Shown: piece after piece, positions 13,101 through 23,805 of the stretch
Layout: each line of letters starts with the position of its first letter
How positions within the stretch are numbered: position 1 is the stretch's first letter
Assembly (NCBI GenBank): GCA_954871525.1
Contig: OX940865.1
Span: 12,166,606 to 12,230,605, forward strand
DNA length: 64,000 bases
Direction: 5' to 3'
From: Parietaria judaica
Lineage: Eukaryota > Streptophyta > Magnoliopsida > Rosales > Urticaceae
Translations under genes and position numbers: made by a program
Notes under the pieces: model-generated
What the model saw: only the letters and a program-made list of their open reading frames with translations
Database searches by the model: none
Told to the model about the DNA's origin: nothing

Positions 13101-13338
13101 GGAAAATAAACGCAAGAGACGGAGCACCAACGACGATATCATGCCGGTTCCCAACAACCAGCTTCACCAACCGCAAGGTCACCGAATCGCAGCGCCCCTG
13201 CCTCATCAGCATCCTGTGGCACCGTCTCAGATCCACGTGGTTCCGTTTGACCATTTTCCACACCATCAATACGTGGCGCCGTTTAATCCACCACTGCAGC
13301 ATCAACCCGTGGCGCCGTTTAATCCGCAGCTGCCGTAG
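10178..13338 (+). CDS. MYB transcription factor with two SHAQKYF-class repeats, copy 2
   Basis: Tandem paralog of the gene at 2439, predicted 565 aa. Exons 10178-10356, 10446-10586, 10697-10879, 11115-11198, 11542-11640, 12053-12286, 12456-12866 and 12972-13338, all introns phase 2. Domain order is the same: partial SANT-like N-terminus, acidic middle, repeat 1 with SHAQKHF (the consensus Ala is kept here; copy 1 has Thr), and repeat 2 with SHAQKYV. Exon 6 has two extra codons (DDPLLSSNG against DDSSSNG). Exon 7 ends EEN where copy 1 has EEH. The C-terminus reads through the copy 1 stop and ends with two VAPFNP motifs. All splice sites are intact, so both copies could be expressed. This copy looks the less damaged. 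Confidence 0.87.
11760..12052 (+). repeat. Internal duplication inside intron 5 of MYB copy 2
   Basis: Two adjacent blocks (about 11770-11885 and 11936-12046) share the motif ATTACATC-CATATAATATGC and the following acceptor-proximal sequence. Copy 1 has one such block before its exon 6 (about 4366-4470). The left block lacks the final CCAG, so only the right one can act as acceptor. Confidence 0.7.
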
Positions 13339-13851
13339 TCACCACCCGAAGTCGTTGTCTTTATAGAGTGTATTATTGTTACAAAGTCGTGCTACAGCAT
13401 GTATGTTTCCACGTTTCCAACTGTGACTGTTTGTGAATGTTGTTTAATCAATACTACAAGTTTTGTTTTATCCTTAGACTCTTGTGAAAGATCAATATTT
13501 ATCATCTATGACTAAACAATTATCAAAACTCGACTACGGCTGAACTCCGGTGATCCCGATAAACGGACAAAACAGTTACTGCAAAACTCGACGACGGCTG
13601 CGAAACCAGGGGTTTTTCACAGCTAGATAATACTTTTTTTTTTTTTTAAATTGAAGCTAGATTATAATTAACTCGCGGCGTAATCAATAAATTATCATGC
13701 CTCTAATAATTTAATATTAATCATCAATCGTTGATCTTATCAACATTTTTTTCAAGAATCTCGATCTTAATATATCATGTGATAGAAGTAGATTTTCTTT
13801 ATATATATTATATTTATATATAGAACTGTATAGGCGAAGTGAGCAAGATCA

Positions 13852-16800
13852 ATGGCACGAGCTGCAAGGAGACAAAGGCATATTATCAAGGAAAGCGAAA
13901 ATGGCGCCTTTCGAGCTTCACTTCGCAGGCTCTTCCGTACGAAGACACTCGTGGTCTCTCTCGTCTGCGTCGCCTTCTTCCCACCCATCTTCTTCCACTT
14001 CAGGCTCACCCGCCTCAACCGAGTACTTCCCCATCGAACCCTTCGCTTATTCAATCTTCGAATCGATCGATTGGGCTAACGCCATTGGCGTGCGATCTGT
14101 TGTTGCAGATTCAGGCGAGGAAGTGCGGCTGGCTGAACAGCCCTCCCTTGGTCTGCGCCCACGGCGGCGACTCCGCCAACGCCTTCCCCAACACGGTAAT
14201 CCAGAAACCGCCTTCGCTGTCTCTCCATTTCGACCGGATCGGATCTGCGATGGGTTGATGTGGGTTTTGGCTTGCAGGTCGGCGCTTACGAGCTGGCCCT
14301 GCGTCACCAAGTGGACTGTGTAGAGATCGACGCGTCTCGCTCTTCCGACGGGGTCTTGTTTGCTCTTCATGACAGGTGATCTGTCGCTCTGCTTTCGCCT
14401 TTACTTTGTTTCTTTCGTGAAAATTCCCGCGCCGTGGCACGATGCCACGGACTATCGCGAGCTTCTGTGAAGCTTTGGTTAGAAGATAAATACTTCAAAG
14501 TGGGGATGCAGAAAGCGTCCCCATGGAAGCCATAGAAATTAAGCCTAGCTTCCCGCGGAACGTGGGACCGCGAAGTTCTAAAATGGCTGGACTGATTCGT
14601 GAGTGCGGCAAATGGCTATGCGGACGGCCAACCGTAAACGCCATGGCCTACACCAAAAGCTATAAATATGAACCGAAACATATTCGCATGATCAAGTATA
14701 TTGAACCTTCAAACATGATTATTTAGTGGTTTTAAATTAAATCATATAAATCAACTTTGGATAATCGAATTTCTGTACACGTCTATCAAACTTTACTTTA
14801 ATTGACAAAATGTTATAAAGTATTTAATTGTATAACAGAAATAGTGTGGAGACATTTTGGAGGAACTCAAAATTGGGGGCCTCACGCCTGTGTAGTCTAG
14901 TTTTCGTAATCTCGTTACAAAATATATCGCACCATGTATAAAGCTTCTTGTAAAGTTAATTTTCGAATGCACAGGCAGGGACTTGCAGCGAATATCAGGA
15001 AACGGTTCCCTCCGGGTTGGAAACTTGAACGCCAAAGAGGTGGGATTGATTTGATCTTGATTTTATCATCTAGTGTATCACAATAGTTGTTCGTCGGGGT
15101 CGACTTCTTGGTTTTTCGGGTCTAACTTGAATTTTTTCCGTCATACCTCAGTGTCGATCTTTTTGTCGTTTCATATCTTAGGAACATTTTGTGTACTGTA
15201 TCAAATTGTTTAGTTTAATTGTGATTTAAAAGTAATATCTGAATAAGCTGGTTTCTGGTCAACTAGAATCGCGATTAAATCTAGTTAATAATATGCATTG
15301 TGGTTTTAGATAAAGGAATTAGGTAGTGTTCGTCGGCCTTCCCAGAAATTTGATGCTTCAAAGATTCCAACCGTTGAAGAGGCTTTAAAGGTACTCATTT
15401 TCAGGTCACGTTTTGGTTACATTATAATGTTTCCTTTTGTTTCAGCACCGGTGATATTAGTATCGTCTTTGATGCTTCGTTCTCTCTTACAGTTATTTGT
15501 TTAATCACAGCTGGTATCGAGTTCCGTTAAGCAGGTGATCCTAGACGCAAAGGTCGGGCCTCCCTCGTATGAAAAAAGGCTGGCTAAGGATATTCTTTCC
15601 GTTGTAAGTTCTCTTTGCCTTTTAAGAAGTGTGGTATATATGTGTGTAGCCCGACACACGCGAGAAGGTTTAATACACTCGCTACCGGGAATCTCTTTCT
15701 TCACACATAATTATGAAAAGTAATGATCTAATGTAAAATTGGCTTTAGTTTTCGATCGAAAGCAAAAATCGACTCGAATACTGAAAGTACCTAAGTTTTA
15801 CTAGTTATTTATATATGTCAATGTCAGTGTTAATTCTTTCTTTTTGGAACAAAATTTTGATAAATCTCAAGCTCCGACAGAGAAACAATTTTCTCTATGT
15901 CGTTGCATTCATAATTCTGCGAAGGCGTGTTTGATGAGAAAGAAACCCGTTGTGGCAGACCTTTGATCCTAGTTTAGACCATTTAACTAGAACAGAATGA
16001 AATAGAATTCGGATCAAGTTGTCTCAAACGAAAAAATTGGAACAAACTAACGATACAGCCCAAGAGGATCTTGATCTCGTAACAGGAGTCATGTTTCTCG
16101 AACCAATCTCTCACAAGACAAGTCTCTCTATTCTAGAAAAGGGCTAACCTGGCTACTACTGAGAGAACATACCCATTTATAGGTGGGTCAAGCGATGCAT
16201 CCAAACTAACTTACGAACAATAATATGCCATACTTGAAAAATATCGACTAATCCATATGTGAGAATTAACATAAGTCCTAGATTTCGGAATGTAAATAGT
16301 TAACCTGGTCTTCCCAGAGCCCATGTTCGGGTTCTTCTAGTATGCCTAACCATAGAAGTCATCCGCAAGAACTAACTGACGTGTGTAATTGGTAGTTGCA
16401 CACACACAGCTAATGCATTATAGAAACCTATAACAAAAGCAAAGAGTAAAATTTCGGATTTATGGTCACATGGTTCACACAAGCTTCGCTTCGGTTTTCT
16501 CCCTCTGTATGGCTTTCTTAGCTGGGCTTATTTAACTTCTCGTGAAATATTGCTTTCAGGTTGAAAGGGCACAGTGTCGTAACTGCCTTGTATGGGCTAA
16601 AAGCGATAATCTAGCAAGAGATGTGATGAAACAATCACCGGATACCACGGTTGGGACCTAAACTTTTTGAATTTGAATAAAATTAATGTGAGAACGGTCT
16701 AAGCTCTTTGAAAATATCTTTTTATTTGTTTAAGAATAAAATGGTATAACCGTATGAGCATTCTTGCAGGTGGGCTACATTGTGATGCTCGATCCCTCTA

Positions 16801-17328
16801 CGGGGCTCAGAACAAATATATTGAGAATGAGAGATGCTTCTGTGGTAGGCGTTTACCATCCATTGATTGATGAAAAGCTCGTCCAAATCCTTCATCGGTA
16901 CGGACCTCTACGCTATGTTTGGAACTTAGAAAATATTTAGAAAATAAATTAGAACAGGAATTTACTTCGTTATCTTTGGAACGAAAAAAAAAAAAAAAGA
17001 TAATTACTTTTTCTTGATTTCTAATGAGAGCCAGCACGGGGTCGATGCATTAAAAATTATTATCCTCTACTAGGAAAGTGAAAGAAAAAAGGAACACTTG
17101 TTCTTGGAGAGCGAAGAAACTGTGAAGATATTCATGTGTTATGCCTTCTATTTCAATAGGAGAAATAAAAAGGTCTATGCCTGGACCGTTGACGATGCGG
17201 ATTCGATGCAGAATATGTTGTTTGAGCGTGTGGACGGTGTCGTGACGAGCGACCCGACTCTGCTTCAGAGTCAGATGCAAGAACTCCGAACTCAGTGTCT
17301 CGAGGAAGGTTTTTCCTTCTCGCAATGA
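13852..17328 (+). CDS. GDPD4: Glycerophosphodiester phosphodiesterase, GDPD4 type
   Basis: Hydrolyses glycerophosphodiesters to glycerol-3-phosphate and an alcohol. Exons 13852-14022, 14109-14195, 14278-14375, 14979-15039, 15310-15390, 15511-15603, 16560-16649, 16770-16897 and 17160-17328 give about 325 aa in one frame. A hydrophobic segment near residues 34-52 suggests a signal anchor. The GDPD domain starts at the HGG motif (His about 75), then VEID (Glu about 102, Asp about 104) and FALHDRD (His about 117), the expected metal and catalytic residues. The C-terminus has the family pattern KKVYAWTVDD and VDGVVTSDP. The first donor (GTACTT) is the weakest junction; the other exons fit clean GT-AG sites. 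Length agrees with plant GDPD4. In Arabidopsis, from memory, GDPD4 lies next to the eIF2D gene, which occurs here at 50.5-54.3 kb. Confidence 0.88.
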
Positions 17329-18324
17329 TTTGCATTTTTATCTGATTTTGAGAAGCAATCTTTTTGGGAGGCATTAGATGATCCAACATGTCAATAATTT
17401 AGTATTATTTTTCTGAATTGAATAACAAGACATGAGAATCAATCGAGTTCTAAGGAGAATACAAGGATGATCATAAAGATATTAACCTTGATTTGTGTTT
17501 ATATTGACGATTAAAAACTTCATGGAGTTAACTTAGCACAGATATATAGTTCGTAAGTTTGGCGTTTAGCTCTATTTTCAGTTTTTTTTTTTTTTTTTTT
17601 TAATCTTATTATAGAAGAAATCAATTTACATTATGACAAAAGTATCTAACAAACAAAACGGGTAAATATACATTACGACAAAAATATCTAAATTTATTCA
17701 AAATAGCGCGACATATACTTTCAAATTTTTAATTTCGCTTATTAGATATTAAATATCATGAAATTTGCATTTTTCGTATTGTGTCTTTGTCGATGTTAAG
17801 TCGTTTACGCGTGTGTTTCGGATTTAAGTATTTAACATGAGTAATTTTAAAACGTGGAAAATAATTAAAAAAAATGCTAAACTAAGTTGCACGCATGTAG
17901 AAAATGAAAATCTGACATTTAATGGAGATAGATGAGATGGAATTATTCGAAAATGCAATTTTACCGGTTTTTGGGTGTTTAAACAATTAAAATTTAAGAG
18001 TAAAGTCGCAATATTTTAAATAATTTTATATTTTTTTGGCAACTATGCAAACTTGTATGACTCCATGTCTATGTGAAATAAGAACCTTATTAATGTAATC
18101 ATGCAAAAAGCTGCATGTAGTTAATAATGGGTCAACTAGCGGCAAAAGTAATAAGATTTTGACAAAATCTACCTATTTGATTAAGAGAAACTACACGTCC
18201 ATGGCAACATCTATCTCGAACCGTTACGTACTGTCCTCTCTTCTAAATTTCCACGGCTTCTCTAGCTTTGCATCTTCACTGCATTCAAGCTCTTCGCTCC
18301 GGCGCAGAGAAATGTTCACAAGCA
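17329..18324. other. Intergenic, AT-rich
   Basis: 3' flank of GDPD4, then non-coding sequence with a T-run at 17582-17602. At 18133-18146 lies ACTAGCGGCAAAAGTA, which recurs at 21056. From 18199 there is a short open stretch beginning MATSISNRYVLSSLL, rich in Ser and Arg like an organelle presequence; it runs into the inverted repeat and could be a captured gene fragment. No real gene supported. Confidence 0.4.
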
Positions 18325-20215
18325 ATGCTTTGGATTCATTTTGTTCCGGTCGGTCAGGGGGCTCCGCCTGCTCCTCGTTCCAACGCCAACGGAGAAGAAG
18401 AGACAGGGAAAACTGTCGTGAATAACTCACTCCAGCCTGCCTTAGTCGGTGGAAATGACGAGATTAATGGATAGTGGAACCACGGGCTTCGGCTCGTGAG
18501 CTAGTTCGTTCACCCAAATCGCTCCGCTCCTTTGTGTTTCGGCAGCAGTTGTTCGGGTATGTTTGATGCAATGAAAATTAATTAAATATTTCACATTATT
18601 TTTCTTATTTCATCGTTGACAAATTTTTCGTGCAGGCCATGGCGTGCATGAATGACGTAGCCATCGACTACGAGAAGGAGCTCAAACGTCTTGGTAACGA
18701 GACTTGTCGCGAGGATGTTTCCTCTCTTCGGGTGAGGGTTCACTTTCTCGAAGAGGAGGTCTCAAAGATGGTGAAACTGTAAAAAAGAAAAACTCGAGTT
18801 CCAATCGAAAGCGGGGGAAAGAGAGAAGCATCGCTTAGAGACATAATTTCGCAACCTTAGAGTTGTTCTCGGAGAGAAGGAAGAGCTGCTCGATTGCATC
18901 CTTGGGTCTGAGGCTGAAGCGCAAGGCTGGTTGGTTGAGGCTCAACGCAAAGGCCTACTAATACTCTGAGCTTCTTGCGCGCAGCGATCTGAAGCGGGAA
19001 TTCCTCGAAGATGAGATAGAGCTAGAGCGTATGCAGGCCAGAGACGCCGAGGCCGAGCCTCTCATCGCGTCGCTCCGAGAGCGGATCGCGTCGATGGAGG
19101 CCACACTAGAGGAGAGAATGGCCGTAGCGTTCCGGGACGCTCGTAAGATGGTTGCTGCAAAGTACGAATGAAAAATGAAGCTGCGTAATCAGACCGTTGC
19201 GGCTCTAAAAACAGTGTTCCGAGTACATATATTGGAACGAGGTATATACTGCGAGTTGTAATCGGAACACTGTTTTTAGATGCAATGGTCTGATTACGCA
19301 GCTTCATTTTCAATTCGTACTTCGCAGCAACCGTCATACGAGCGTCCCGGAACGCTACGGCCATTCTCTCCTCTAGTGTGGTCTCCATCGTCGCGATCCG
19401 CTCTTGGAGCGATGCAATGAGAGGCTCGGCGTCTCTAGCCTGCATAAGCTCTACCTCATCTTCGAGGAATTCCGGCTTCAGCTCACTGCGCACAAGAAGC
19501 TCGGAGTATTCTAGGCCTTTGCGTCGAGCCTCAACCAACCGGCCCTGAGCTTCAGCCTCAGACCCAAGGACGCAATCTAGCAGCTCTTCCTTCTCTCCGA
19601 GAACAACTCCAAGGTTGTGCAATTACGTCTCCAAGTGATGCTTCTCTCTTTCCCCGCTTTCGATTGCAACTCGAGTTTTTTTTTTTTTTTTTTTTTTTTT
19701 ACAGGTTCACCATCTTTAAGACATCCTTTTCAAGAAAGCGAGCCCTCTCCCGAAGAGAAGAAACATCTTCGCGACAAATCTCGTTATTGAAACCTTTGAG
19801 CTCATTCTCGTAGTCGTTGGCTACGTCATTCATGCACGCCATGGCCTGCACCGAAAAACTGAATGATTAAAAAAGAAAAATAATATGAAATATTTTTCCT
19901 TGCATCAAACTTATCCGAACAACTGTTGCCGAAACTCGCTCATACAACCTTCATTTTCTCATCAAAGAGAACAAAGGGACAGAGCGATTCGGGTGAACGA
20001 ACTGGCTCACGAGCCGAAGCCCGTGGAACCTCGAATAACGCTTTTTATTCTAAAAGCATACCGAGAGCGTGTTCCTCTATCCATTAATCTCGTCATTTCC
20101 ACCGACTGATGAGGCAGGGCGGAGTGAGTTATCCACGACACCCTTCCCTTTCTCTTCTTCTCCGTTCGCATTGGAACGAGGAGCAGGCAGAGCCCCTTGA
20201 CCGATTGTCTCACGA
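18325..20215. repeat. Large inverted repeat (arms about 0.9 kb, 39-bp loop)
   Basis: The left arm (about 18325-19222) is the reverse complement of the right arm (19262 to about 20215) with scattered mismatches. The centre is clear: GTTCCGA ends the left arm at 19222 and TCGGAAC begins the right at 19262. The right arm has an extra block of about 45 bp near 20029-20072 and a poly-T run at 19676-19700. Both arms derive from the same coiled-coil coding sequence, pointing inward. Confidence 0.9.
18637..19225 (+). pseudogene. Gag-like coiled-coil gene remnant, left arm
   Basis: After GTGCAG at 18631-18636 there is an ATG at 18640 and a frame with DYEKELKRL and REDVSSLRVRVHFLEEEV, which stops at TAA shortly after KMVKL. 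Downstream, other frames continue a charged heptad-rich protein (KEELLDCILGSEAEAQ, then MAVAFRDAR), with more stops. The style matches long coiled-coil proteins encoded by plant retroelements and related repeats; I infer that from memory. It is not a functional gene. Confidence 0.6.
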
Positions 20216-20420
20216 ATCACCAAGCCAGGAAGCTCCTTTTGCTTATTGGGAGGTTTTTCCTTCGTGTCCCTCAAGTACGGCCTTTTGCCAACTTTTTTCG
20301 CGCCAGCTACGGTAGAGGACGGGATGCCGTCAAAGGCACGTTTTTCTCGGAGTCAGCAGGAGCATCATTGATGATGCGATTGAGATCCCATGACGGAAGC
20401 TTCTGCAAAAGGTAGACGCT
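19262..20420 (-). pseudogene. Gag-like coiled-coil gene remnant, right arm and outer part
   Basis: Same coding sequence as the left arm, on the minus strand. An open stretch of about 186 codons (19062-19622) holds KEELLDCVLGSEAEAQ, LEERMAVAFRDAR and VAAKYELKMKL. The upstream part (19700-19845) carries the same TAA after KMVNL. Beyond the arm (20216-20420) a frame continues outward on the minus strand with RDTKEKPPNKQKELPGLV, absent from the left side. This right side is therefore nearer the parent element. Stops and frameshifts make it non-functional. Confidence 0.55.
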
Positions 20421-21350
20421 TGGTTATAACCGAAAGAAAATGCATCGATAAAAAGCAAAAAAAAATCTTGAAGCTTACGTCTGATATATATGCTTCTTCG
20501 ATTTGCTCCAGTACTTCTACAAACTCACATGCGATGATTGAATCCCTTTTTATAGCTCCACTGAGTGCGAGAAAAAATAGGAAGGAAATATGCATATTGT
20601 TGAACGTAACAATATCACATGCAACAAACTATTAGTTTGAGATTATTTCAAACTTTTCACGACGACTGGTTCATATACCGCCATTATGCATATTAAATAA
20701 ATATTAATGTACACAGTATTTTGTGCAAAAAAAAAAATTCAACAACATAATCCAAGTCGAAAAACTTGTTCGAAAATTCCCGAGAAGTTTAAATTTCGTA
20801 TTTCGCTTAAATATTTAGGTTGCAAAATGACCAAATTTTAGAATTTATTTTAGGATCGGAGATAATTTTTTAAGAGAATTATTTTCATCGATATCATCGA
20901 CATTTTACTTCATCAAGTGTTTTACACTTAAAGAAGTAGGGGGCTGAATGTTGATGTTAGACTTCGTTTTCAATACAAAACGACATTCATTTGTCGTAAA
21001 TGACACGCCATTTAATATGTTGACCAAAAAATGTGTCATTTGTGTTTTACGAGGACTAGCGGCAAAAGTAACAACCTTTCGACAACATCTCCCTATTTAA
21101 TTTAATTAATATGATAATTGTTAATCAGATTGGGGTTATTTTATCGTTGCTTGGAAAGCTGGCAGTAAAGGAAACAGTCTTTCAGTAAAATCTTCTTTTT
21201 TAATTAATATGGAAATTATTAATTAAAAATTGTTTGTTATTAAATGCAAAACTAAATAAATATTAAGTTTTGTCGTTGAATATTCATGAGCCAACAAAAT
21301 TGAGAGAATTAAATCTTAATATTCTCTTGGTAAATAGTTTAAAGGGAGAT
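20421..21350. other. Intergenic, repeat-derived
   Basis: Non-coding AT-rich DNA. The motif ACTAGCGGCAAAAGTA at 21056-21071, followed by GACAA-ATCT-CCTATTT, matches 18133-18180 in the same orientation, so the inverted repeat lies between direct repeats of about 50 bp. No gene seen. Confidence 0.5.
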
Positions 21351-21785
21351 CGCAAAGTTCTATGTAGTTATGTAATGCGAAAATTGTGGCATAAGTACTT
21401 AAAGTTTTCGAAAAATTGAAAACAAGTTCTCATTGGTTTTTTGTGGCGAAAGTTACCAAACTCTTATTTTGTGCATTTTGTCATATTTTTGTTGAGAACC
21501 GTGTCACGTGTCACGTTTTTAAAACAATTAAATATACCATTGTTTATTATTGATTTTACAAAAAAATTATTAATTCAAAATTATATATTTAATGGATTTA
21601 AAAACGTGACACGTGTTGCGGTTCGGTGTGAAAACATGGCGGAAAACACAAAATAAGAGTTTCGTAACTTTCGCCACCAAAAAAAGAATGAAAACTTAAT
21701 ATAAACTTTTCAAAGACCTAAGATACTTATGCCGACATTTTTCCCTTATGTAATTATGCAAAAAATAAACTCTATGCGAAATTAA
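21351..21785. mobile_element. Foldback/MITE with long terminal inverted repeats
   Basis: Left sequence with GTGGCATAAGTA (about 21389), GTGGCGAAAGTTAC (21442) and CACGTGTCACGTTTTTAAA (about 21505) is mirrored on the right as TTTAAAAACGTGACACGTG (21597), GTAACTTTCGCCAC (21666) and TACTTATGCCGAC (21724). The arms are about 180 bp, imperfect, with a short AT-rich centre. I could not find a target duplication, so the ends are approximate and the superfamily open (long arms suggest Mutator-like). Confidence 0.7.
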
Positions 21786-22870
21786 ATATGATAATTTAAA
21801 GTTGGTCAGACGAAATGATTACAACACAATTTAAATGATTTTGAGTCTATAAAACCATGAAAAAATCAAACACAAATTACACAATTCAAACCAAATTCAA
21901 ATTCAGCATCTAACAATTCAAACCAAACATATAACTAAGATAAGAGCTTCAGTTGCATTCTTAGCTCCCCACTGAACGGCATAACCCATGTCAAATTGCT
22001 ACAGTGCAACGTCATTTATGATGTTGCATTGTTCATTATTGTAAAAAAAATATATATCATTTAGTCCTCATAAAATTAATAATTTATACTAATATAGTTT
22101 TTAAAATTATATCATATTTACTTCGAAAATTATTTATATTTTTTTATTCTAAATTTTAACATTGAATATTTAATAAACCACAATGTTTTAAACTACAACA
22201 ATGACATTTGAAATATGAGAAACATTGATATTTGTACCAAAACAAAATAACATTGCAATTTATTATTAAATAAATATTAATTTTAGTTTTTTGTGTATTT
22301 ATATATTGCATTTAATTATAGAGTAATATTTATTATTAAATAATGAATAAGTGGTATAATTGAAAGATAATAAATAAGTATAAGGGTATGGATATAAATA
22401 AGATAAAGTTTAATATAAAATGAATATTTTAATTTAGTGGTAAAAATAGAGTTCGGTTAGAGATGTGGTAGTGTTTGATGTGACATGTATGGTACAATAG
22501 AGTAAAAAATAGAGTGATTTAGTGGAGATGATCTAAGCACTACTACTAAGTGGCTTACTCCGTCGAATGTACCAAATTAGATTTGTGGTGGTCCGTCGGA
22601 CCGTCAATTTCGCTCTTTTTTTGTTCCCCGGCCGAATGTCAAAAATTTAAATGCGCTAAAAAGACAAACTATCACAACATGAGAGAGATAAAGAACCGTC
22701 GATTTAGAGTTATTCACTAAACCTAAGTATTTTTAAGCACTTCGAGTTCGAAGTTCAAATGGTTTAGCAAATTTCAAGTGTTCAAAAATTGTATGTATTT
22801 GTATTTGAATATTAGCTTGATTAAATACATTAACATTAAAAAATAGAAATTTTATCTTTTTCCTTTTTAC
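21786..22870. other. Intergenic, AT-rich
   Basis: Very AT-rich, with many short A and T runs and no convincing reading frame, RNA gene or element ends. Confidence 0.5.
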
Positions 22871-22976
22871 ACTCAAAGCCTCTGAAACGGCTGGGCTGAA
22901 ATATAGGTCCTACAAACCGGTTAGGAAGGATCGGAACCTCAAACTCTTTGAAAACGTCTCAAAAAGACCGGAAATG

Positions 22977-23592
22977 TGAGTCGAAGAGACGGCGGGATGG
23001 CTCGCAAGTTTCAAAGAGGCAACGAGCACTTCTTTGCGGGCAACTCTCGACAAACCGGTTCGACAATCATCTTGGACCGGAGCGGAGGACGGGGGGCTTA
23101 CTCTTAATGTGGATGCGGCGTGGTTGGAAGAACACGGACAAGCGGCGGTCGGTGGAGTCGTGAGAAACGCCCGAGGCATGGTGCTAGGGGTCACGGCCGC
23201 AAGGCTAATCGTGGTGGACTCGGCTCTGACGGCGGAGTGCAAGGCTATTCTTTATGGGCTCCAATTCGCCCATGACCGGGGTTGGACAATCTCGATGGTA
23301 GAATCGGATTGCCTTCGGGCATTCCAAATTGTCAACGGCAAGCTATTTAATAGTTTACAAGGACCGATTCTACGGAGTATTGAAGGCTTGCTTAAGAAAG
23401 TGGCGCCGACGGGAAAGATTCGGTGGATCCCTAGACTATGCAACGAGGTTGCAAACGCGTTAGCAAAATCTCGTATCCCCGCGGGAACTTCAGACTTTTG
23501 GTCTTGTAATTGCCCGGAGTGGCTCGATGTGTATGTGCGGGGTGATTTAAGGCCCTAATATTAATGAATTTATTTCCCTCAAAAAAAAAGAT
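22977..23592 (+). pseudogene. LINE RNase H domain remnant
   Basis: The open frame from 22980 to TAA at 23556-23558 encodes an RNase H fold of the RVT_3 type found at the C-terminus of plant LINE polyproteins: TLNVDAAW (first Asp), TAECKAI (Glu), VESDCL (second Asp), WIPRLCNEVANALAK. The fourth catalytic position, normally Asp (VADALA), is Asn here. No reverse transcriptase precedes it; a TGA lies just upstream. An A-run at 23582-23590 looks like the LINE tail. It is a 5'-truncated insertion; a domesticated single-domain gene is a less likely alternative. Confidence 0.72.
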
Positions 23593-23805
23593 ACATTGAG
23601 TCATAGACAGCTAATTTTTCTTAAACTTAAGTACATTTGCCGTCATCAGTATCATTTTATTCATCAATTCTTCACAGGTTTAAGTATTTCCCTCCAAAAA
23701 TCCTCTTCCCCGTAGTCTCTCTTCTCTCTGCAACAAGTCTCGTCTTCTTTGCAGAATCCAAAGCTCATCGCCGGAGAAGAACCAGGAGAAAATCGCTCGC
23801 CGAAA

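Larger units (their letters stand above)
6926..13631. repeat. Tandem segmental duplication, copy B
   Basis: Direct repeat of 1-6206 in the same orientation. It is longer because of a 797-bp solo LTR plus its 5-bp target duplication at 7830-8636. After 13631 the sequence departs into a T-run and the promoter of the next gene. Confidence 0.95.

Noticed and set aside
13901..14440. Several long overlapping frames on both strands at the start of GDPD4
   Set aside because: Shadows of GC-richer exons 1-3; only the GDPD4 frame carries the catalytic motifs and correct splice phases.
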